Below, one piece after another: positions 48,828 through 53,451 of a stretch of 53,451 bases of DNA (its first letter is position 1; each line of letters begins with the position of its first letter). The DNA lies in assembly GCA_903922605.1 (NCBI GenBank), contig CAIXUG010000023.1, positions 1 to 53,451 on the forward strand. Reading direction: 5' to 3'. The notes under the pieces are model-generated. The model saw nothing but the letters and a program-made list of their open reading frames with translations, did no database searches and had not been told where the DNA came from. The DNA comes from an uncultured Verrucomicrobiota bacterium. GTDB lineage: Bacteria > Verrucomicrobiota > Verrucomicrobiia > Limisphaerales > UBA9464. The position numbers and the translations under genes are program-made.

Positions 48828-50129
48828 CTACCTGATGAACTGGCCGGTGATTTTGGCGATTTCGCGCGCCATCACTTCATCCGTATATCGAGCGAAGACA
48901 GCTTCCCGTCCCGCATTCCCCAGCGCCCGCAGGCGGGCGGGGTCCAACAGCAGCGGCTCCAGGGTGGTTGCGAGCGCTTCGGCGGTATTGGGGCCGTGGA
49001 GGACACCGCCACCGGTCGCCGCAATCAGTTCGGGATAGGTGATCGCATCTGGCTGAACCAGCGGGGTGCCTGCGGCCATCGACTCGATGACATAGAGCCC
49101 GAACGACTCGCTCATCTTCGCCGGCACGGAGAGCACGTCGCAACTGGCGTAGAAGGCGACCTTTTCCTCACGGGAGACGTTGGGATGGAAACTCACGGCG
49201 TCGAGCAGGCCGGCGGCGGCCAGCTTCTGGCGTAGCACCGCCACAAATTTTTCGTCACTGGGGCCGCAACCGCCACCGATCTTGAGCCGGAGGTGGGGCA
49301 GCCGCTGGCCCTGACGCAGCCGGATGAAGGCATCCACGACCGTGTCCAAGCCCTTCTCCGGGCACATGCGGGCAAAAAAGCCGAGCGTGACCGGTTCGCC
49401 GGGTAGCCGCGCCGTTCGCTTGGGCAGCGAGTCGTAACCCTCCAGGCTGATGCCATTGGGGACCACCTGAAGCCGTTGAGAAGGCAGATCGAGCCGCTGG
49501 ATCATGCGGTCGGCAAAGTACCGGCTCGGTGAAATCCACAGGTCCAGATCGGCCGCCCGGGCTTTCAGGGCGGCCCAGGCCTGCGCCCGCCACGGATCCG
49601 GGAGCGAATCGAGGAAGGACTCTTCGCTCTGCAGAAAACAGATCACTTTGGTGCCCAAGGCCTCCTTGAGCTGGCGGGCAAAGCCAGCCAGCAGCGCATT
49701 CGAGAGAAACACGGCGTCAATGCGCGGCTGTTGCTTCAGCCAGGACACCATCTCATCGAGGTCCCGGGCTTGGTTGCCCTGTTCGCCTTGGAGCATTGAG
49801 ACCGTGAGCTCGCCCACGTCATCCGGCCTTGTTTTGGCGGTTTTGCCGGCCGCCCATTTCAGGAGGGCGGGAGAATCCAGCAGCTGCCGCAACCAGCTCG
49901 GTGCGCCCCGATAGAGGGCCGATTTCTGGTCGAGGAAGACGTTAATGCCGCCGAAAAAGGTCGGCGTCTGGGCGACCGTGCTGGTCTCGTCCAGGGTCAT
50001 CGGCAGGTACAGCGGCACCATGAGGGTGTCGTGTCCCTGCCGGCGCAGCGCGGCGACGAGCGCATTGTCGCGGAAACAGTTGCCGCAATACATGCCGCCG
50101 GCACCGGGAGTGATCTGGATGAGATTCAC
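48828..50129 (-). CDS. Family 4 (GT-B) glycosyltransferase
   Basis: A 433-residue GT-B glycosyltransferase. The N-terminus ITPGAGGMYCGNCFRDNALV has the glycine-rich acceptor loop, the C-terminal half has LGFFARMCPEKGLDTVVDAF, and the EX7E motif is in ESFGLYVIESMAAGTPLV. It transfers a sugar from a nucleotide donor, probably NDP-hexose; donor and acceptor are unknown. It follows the flavoprotein gene by 15 bases, so it belongs to the minus-strand group that includes a chorismate-lyase-like gene, and an aromatic or lipid acceptor is possible. Confidence 0.88.
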   Translation of the reverse strand: MNLIQITPGAGGMYCGNCFRDNALVAALRRQGHDTLMVPLYLPMTLDETSTVAQTPTFFGGINVFLDQKSALYRGAPSWLRQLLDSPALLKWAAGKTAKTRPDDVGELTVSMLQGEQGNQARDLDEMVSWLKQQPRIDAVFLSNALLAGFARQLKEALGTKVICFLQSEESFLDSLPDPWRAQAWAALKARAADLDLWISPSRYFADRMIQRLDLPSQRLQVVPNGISLEGYDSLPKRTARLPGEPVTLGFFARMCPEKGLDTVVDAFIRLRQGQRLPHLRLKIGGGCGPSDEKFVAVLRQKLAAAGLLDAVSFHPNVSREEKVAFYASCDVLSVPAKMSESFGLYVIESMAAGTPLVQPDAITYPELIAATGGGVLHGPNTAEALATTLEPLLLDPARLRALGNAGREAVFARYTDEVMAREIAKITGQFIR

Positions 50130-50144
50130 GCTCTCCTTGATGGA

Positions 50145-51419
50145 TCAGGCGGTGGCGGCTGCTTCCCGGCTGGGCAGGGGCATGCCGTAGGGCAGGTCGT
50201 CGGGCACGGTAGTCCAGTCGCTGCTGGCGCGGTGCAGGCCGGAATAGTCCTTGTTCACGTCTCCCGAAAGGCAGTCGGTGAGCATCCCATGCGTTTCGGG
50301 ATACCGGTCCACCATGGTGCGGAAACTGATCTTCGGGTCGTAGAAGGCGTACACGAGCTTGCGCATGTTTTCGATGCCCTCGCTCATCACGCGGCCGTAC
50401 TCGGTGAACTTGGCCGCCGAGAAGTCCTTCTCCAGGAGCGCCTCGTGGATCGTCTCGCCCGCCAGCACGCCGCTCTTCAGGGCGAGCATCAGGCCCGACG
50501 AGAACACGGGGTCCAGGAAGCCGAAGGCATCGCCCACCATCACCAGTCCGTCCGCCGCGCAATACTGCGAGCGGAAGGTGTATTCGCCGGTGATGCGGTA
50601 CTCGCCGTTGCTCTTTCCGCAGGCGAGATGTTCCTCGATCCACTTGTTCTGCTTGATCTCGCGCTCGAAGATCGCCTGCGGATCCTTCACGCCGTCGCGG
50701 GTGAGGTATTTCGCCTCGGCCACCACGCCGACGCTGATGAAGTCGTTGTGCTGGGGGATGTACCAGAACCAGCCCTTGTCGGGCACAAACGCCACGGTGG
50801 TGGCTCCGCCATCAATGCCCTCGTCGCGCTTGGCCCCCTTGTAGTAGGTCCACACCGCGACCTTGTTCAGCTTCGGGTCACCCCGTCGCCAGCCATTTTG
50901 GACGGAGGCGATCGCCTGCCGGCCGCTGGCGTCGACCGTGATGGGGGCGCGGTATTCGGTGATCTTGCCATCCTTGTCCTTGGCGCGCGCGCCGACAAAG
51001 CGGTCGCCCTCCTTCTGCACTTCCAGCACCTCGACCTCCTCGCGTACCTGGGCGCCCTTCGAGCGGGCGTTGTCCATGAGGATCTGGTCGAACTCGCTCC
51101 GCAGCACCTGCCAGGTCTGCGCGATGGTCTCCCGGTCGTAGCGGTTATAGAAATAGAACGGCTGGGAGGCGCGACCCGAGGGGGAAACGAACTGTACCGA
51201 ATATTTCTTGATGAAGCAGGAGTCCTTCATCAGCGGCACCAGGCCTAGCTTTTCCAAGGCGGGGTAGGTGAACGGGATGAGCGATTCGCCAATGTGATAA
51301 CGGGGGAATTTTTCGCGCTCGAGCACGACCACGTTGTGACCGTGCTGGGCGAGGATGGTGGCGGTGGCGCAGCCGGCGGGGCCGCCCCCAATGACAATGG
51401 CGTCGAAATGTTCAGTCAT
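50145..51419 (-). CDS. FAD-dependent oxidoreductase resembling flavin-dependent halogenases
   Basis: A 424-residue flavoprotein. Rossmann FAD motif AIVIGGGPAGCATATILAQ, then LEREKFPRYHIGESLIP, GWFWYIP (fits the halogenase WxWxIP motif) and VGDAFGFLDPVFSSGLMLAL, which fits the Fx.Px.Sx.G halogenase pattern and the GD FAD motif. Such proteins are either halogenases acting on aromatic or pyrrole substrates or geranylgeranyl-reductase-like enzymes, and sequence alone does not decide. ATG 51419 is preferred to a TTG at 51431. It lies eight bases after the chorismate-lyase-like gene, which would provide a phenolic substrate. Confidence 0.8.
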   Translation of the reverse strand: MTEHFDAIVIGGGPAGCATATILAQHGHNVVVLEREKFPRYHIGESLIPFTYPALEKLGLVPLMKDSCFIKKYSVQFVSPSGRASQPFYFYNRYDRETIAQTWQVLRSEFDQILMDNARSKGAQVREEVEVLEVQKEGDRFVGARAKDKDGKITEYRAPITVDASGRQAIASVQNGWRRGDPKLNKVAVWTYYKGAKRDEGIDGGATTVAFVPDKGWFWYIPQHNDFISVGVVAEAKYLTRDGVKDPQAIFEREIKQNKWIEEHLACGKSNGEYRITGEYTFRSQYCAADGLVMVGDAFGFLDPVFSSGLMLALKSGVLAGETIHEALLEKDFSAAKFTEYGRVMSEGIENMRKLVYAFYDPKISFRTMVDRYPETHGMLTDCLSGDVNKDYSGLHRASSDWTTVPDDLPYGMPLPSREAAATA

Positions 51420-51427
51420 GTGTGTGT

Positions 51428-51994
51428 TCAACGGTTGTCCGCCACCGTGACCGGCGGCAGGATTTCAATGATTTCGGCCAAAACATGGCCGGAGTCATCC
51501 CGCAGGGCGTTTTGACGACCGTACAGTAATGTGCCGTCCCTCAGATGCAACGCGCGGGTCATGAACTCGTCCGGTGTGAAAAGGAGATGGGCCGTGGGCC
51601 GGCTGGTGTAGCGGATGCCGCTGGCGTTGAGGATGCCGCCGAGCGGGCGGCGTTCCTCCAGGATCAGCGTGCGCCATGGTTCTGGAAACCCGTCCAGGTG
51701 AATCTTGATGGCTCCGTATTCCACCGCGCGGTTGGAACCGTCGAGTTCCAGCACGGACTCGCGCCAGTAGGCGTCCGCCTCGTGGTAGCTTGAAAGCACC
51801 CGCAGATGGATCACCCCGGCGTGGAACTGTTCCAGCGTGCGCGTCATGTCGCGCTCATGCACCAGCAGCGAGCGGTAGGGCTCGGGCATCTCGGCGGCGG
51901 CAACCGGTGCAAACTCCATCGGTGCCCGGCCTTTGCGGGCGTAGAATTCGTCGAGCGGCTGGATCTGCGAATGAGGCTGGGCGGTAGCGGTCAT
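51428..51994 (-). CDS. Chorismate lyase (UbiC)-like protein
   Basis: A 188-residue protein resembling the chorismate lyase fold. RESVLELDGSNRAVEYGAIK, then EERRPLGGILNASGI (PLG is conserved in UbiC) and a closing LLYGRQNAL with EIIEILPPV, which parallels UbiC's final segment and its catalytic Glu. Chorismate lyase makes 4-hydroxybenzoate and pyruvate. Similarity is distant, so the assignment is tentative; a related non-catalytic or different aromatic-processing role is possible. It overlaps the beta-helix gene by four bases (ATGA) and is followed by the halogenase-like gene. Confidence 0.55.
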   Translation of the reverse strand: MTATAQPHSQIQPLDEFYARKGRAPMEFAPVAAAEMPEPYRSLLVHERDMTRTLEQFHAGVIHLRVLSSYHEADAYWRESVLELDGSNRAVEYGAIKIHLDGFPEPWRTLILEERRPLGGILNASGIRYTSRPTAHLLFTPDEFMTRALHLRDGTLLYGRQNALRDDSGHVLAEIIEILPPVTVADNR

Positions 51995-53451
51995 TGGAGG
52001 TGGGCGAGACGCTGGCGGGTGGCATCGGCACGCAGGCCGATCTGGTCAAACGGAATGGGCTGGAACCCCAGCTTCCAGGCGGGCGAATCCTTCGGCAGCC
52101 GGAAGCCATCCGCGGCCGGGGCGACCTGCTGAGGGTCGGCGGACACGAAGTTGTCATGCACGTCGAAAAGCTCCGGCTTCGCATTCCAGGTGATGTTGAG
52201 CCAGTTGCCGACGCAGACATTGTGCGCAATGACGTTGCCCTCCGGCGGCACGCCCTTGAAAGCGCCTCCCGTGAGGGCCGGGCTTTCGGGCGCACCATAA
52301 TGGGCATCGAGCGATTTGATGGCCGGATACCGTTCGCGGTACAGCGCGGCCGGTATGGCCGCAAGCTTCTGCCGCATATAACCATTCACCATGTCATGCC
52401 AGACGGGTGCGCGGTCGAGGCCGCGACCATCCGCCTGCACGGCCGGCTCGCAGTCCACGAAGACGTTGTTCTCCACGTGATGGTCGCGTCCACCGCCGAT
52501 GAACATGGCCAGATGCACCTTTTGGAAGACGTTGCCGAAGATCTCCGTGCCGCTCACGCAGTCGTCCATGTAAACGCCCATCGAACCCATCCCCACACCA
52601 CCGGTCTCGTGAATGAAGTTGTTCCGGATGCGGTTTCCGCGAAACGAATAATCGCGCCCGGTATAGATGGCGCCGACATCGCCTGTCTCCAGCGCGATGT
52701 GGTGGATGTCGTTGAACTCGATCAGGACGTCATTTCCCCAGAAAATGATCCCGGCGTGAGGATGGTCATGGATGAGGTTGTGCGAAGCGCGCAGGCCGAC
52801 GCCGGTCATCTCGATCGCCGGGGCATAGCACTTCGACCAGCGGGCCTGCCGTTGGAAATGGCAGTTCTCCACGAAATGGCCCGCCGGTGTGAGGGTCTGT
52901 CGGTCGCCGCCGGTCAGCGAGACGCCGCCGTCGCCGGTGTCGAGAATGTCGCAGCCCACCACGCCGTGGTCCGTGCCGCCGTTGATGACCACTCCCAGAT
53001 TGCCCAGATTCCGCAGGAGGCAGCCGACGAGACGGTTGCCCGTACCGCCGTTGATCTCCACCGCGCTGCCACGGGTGGCTTCGACCACCAGTCCTTGGAG
53101 GATGATGTGGCTCGCCCCGGTCAGTTTGAAAATCGGTTGGCGAAGGAGTGAGAGCAGAGTCTCAGACGAGACGATCGGACCAGGCGGCCAGAAGTAGAGC
53201 ACGCCCGATTTGCGATCCAAAAACCACTCGCCGGGCTGGTCGAGCTCCTCCAAAACGTTCAGGAAATAGAAGCGCTGGCCGGTGCGGAAACCATAGTGGC
53301 CAAATGGTGGCGCGGTCTTGACAAGGTGCTGATCGGGATCGAGGGCGGCGACGTGCTCGTAGGAGTTCGCCCAATCGTAGGCCCAAAAACCATGGACCCA
53401 CAGGTCGCCGGTGTCCTGCCAGCGGCGCGGCCGGTCGCCCGGGTAGAAAAA
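51991..53451 (-). CDS. Right-handed parallel beta-helix protein (5' end beyond window)
   Basis: The frame is open to the window edge, so at least 486 residues are present but the N-terminus is missing. The first visible part (FFYPGDRPRRWQDTGDLWVH, FRTGQRFYFLNVLEELDQPG) and a run of beta-helix coils follow: GLVVEATRGSAVEINGGTGN, NDIHHIALETGDVGAIYTG, IRNNFIHETGGVGMGSMGVY. Such proteins are usually polysaccharide lyases, epimerases or surface glycan-binding proteins. HVENNVFVDCEPAV and NVIAHNVCVGNWLNI are typical of parallel beta-helix repeats. It overlaps the downstream gene by four bases, so it is coupled to it. Confidence 0.8.
   Translation of the reverse strand, partial: FFYPGDRPRRWQDTGDLWVHGFWAYDWANSYEHVAALDPDQHLVKTAPPFGHYGFRTGQRFYFLNVLEELDQPGEWFLDRKSGVLYFWPPGPIVSSETLLSLLRQPIFKLTGASHIILQGLVVEATRGSAVEINGGTGNRLVGCLLRNLGNLGVVINGGTDHGVVGCDILDTGDGGVSLTGGDRQTLTPAGHFVENCHFQRQARWSKCYAPAIEMTGVGLRASHNLIHDHPHAGIIFWGNDVLIEFNDIHHIALETGDVGAIYTGRDYSFRGNRIRNNFIHETGGVGMGSMGVYMDDCVSGTEIFGNVFQKVHLAMFIGGGRDHHVENNVFVDCEPAVQADGRGLDRAPVWHDMVNGYMRQKLAAIPAALYRERYPAIKSLDAHYGAPESPALTGGAFKGVPPEGNVIAHNVCVGNWLNITWNAKPELFDVHDNFVSADPQQVAPAADGFRLPKDSPAWKLGFQPIPFDQIGLRADATRQRLAHLQ

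Overview
The window looks like a piece of a GC-rich chromosome from the Verrucomicrobiota (phylum-level inference). The grounds are a BBP2-like outer-membrane porin, a planctomycete/verrucomicrobial-type cytochrome c, a PEP-CTERM protein, tandem SRPBCC proteins and a urt/urease locus of the type seen in environmental Gram-negatives. No phage, insertion sequence, CRISPR array or rRNA was seen. The one RNA gene is tRNA-Ala(GGC).

Layout. 0.3-2.6 kb: an ArsR-type regulator whose start codon lies inside an 18-bp palindrome, followed by two tandem-SRPBCC proteins and a terminator. 3.1-25.8 kb: a nitrogen-scavenging island on one strand. It holds a porin, urtABCDE (urea ABC importer), a mini HupE-like protein, ureD, ureAB (fused), ureC, ureF, a CHASE hybrid histidine kinase with a sigma-54-type response regulator, a second outer-membrane protein, a cysteine hydrolase, an NCS2-type permease, a second cysteine hydrolase, a ChrR-type cupin, a stand-alone allophanate-hydrolase C-domain and His-rich ureG. 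Both porins are preceded by sequences with exact -24/-12 (sigma-54) spacing, so the two-component pair may control uptake. 25.8-31.5 kb: a NUDIX hydrolase and a small membrane protein, then a tight minus-strand operon (outer-membrane protein, cupredoxin-like protein, hybrid kinase, single-domain receiver). 31.6-36.4 kb: a dihaem cytochrome, a hypothetical, an aldose epimerase-like protein, and EboD-like and EboF-like proteins. 36.5-43.4 kb, minus strand: Hsp20 and a branched-chain amino acid/amide-type ABC importer with two substrate-binding proteins and an inserted four-helix-bundle gene. 43.6-47.3 kb: a secreted VOC protein, a PEP-CTERM protein, a VOC-like gene remnant, an Amj-like lipid II flippase and the tRNA. 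47.5-53.4 kb: a thioesterase, a small secreted protein, and a minus-strand group of glycosyltransferase, halogenase-like flavoprotein, chorismate-lyase-like protein and a beta-helix protein cut by the window edge.

How it works together (inference): porins admit urea and ureides. UrtABCDE imports urea, the NCS2 permease may import a ureide or cyclic N-compound, the two Asp-Lys-Cys hydrolases could act on biuret/triuret-like substrates, and the AtzF-C domain could finish allophanate breakdown. Urease, matured by UreD/F/G without a visible UreE, releases ammonia.

A second theme is the intergenic DNA. At least eight gaps carry short arrays of 7-nt (in places 6- or 8-nt) degenerate tandem repeats with different sequences but the same period, resembling cyanobacterial STRRs. 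There is also a 70-bp palindromic element and several small palindromes.
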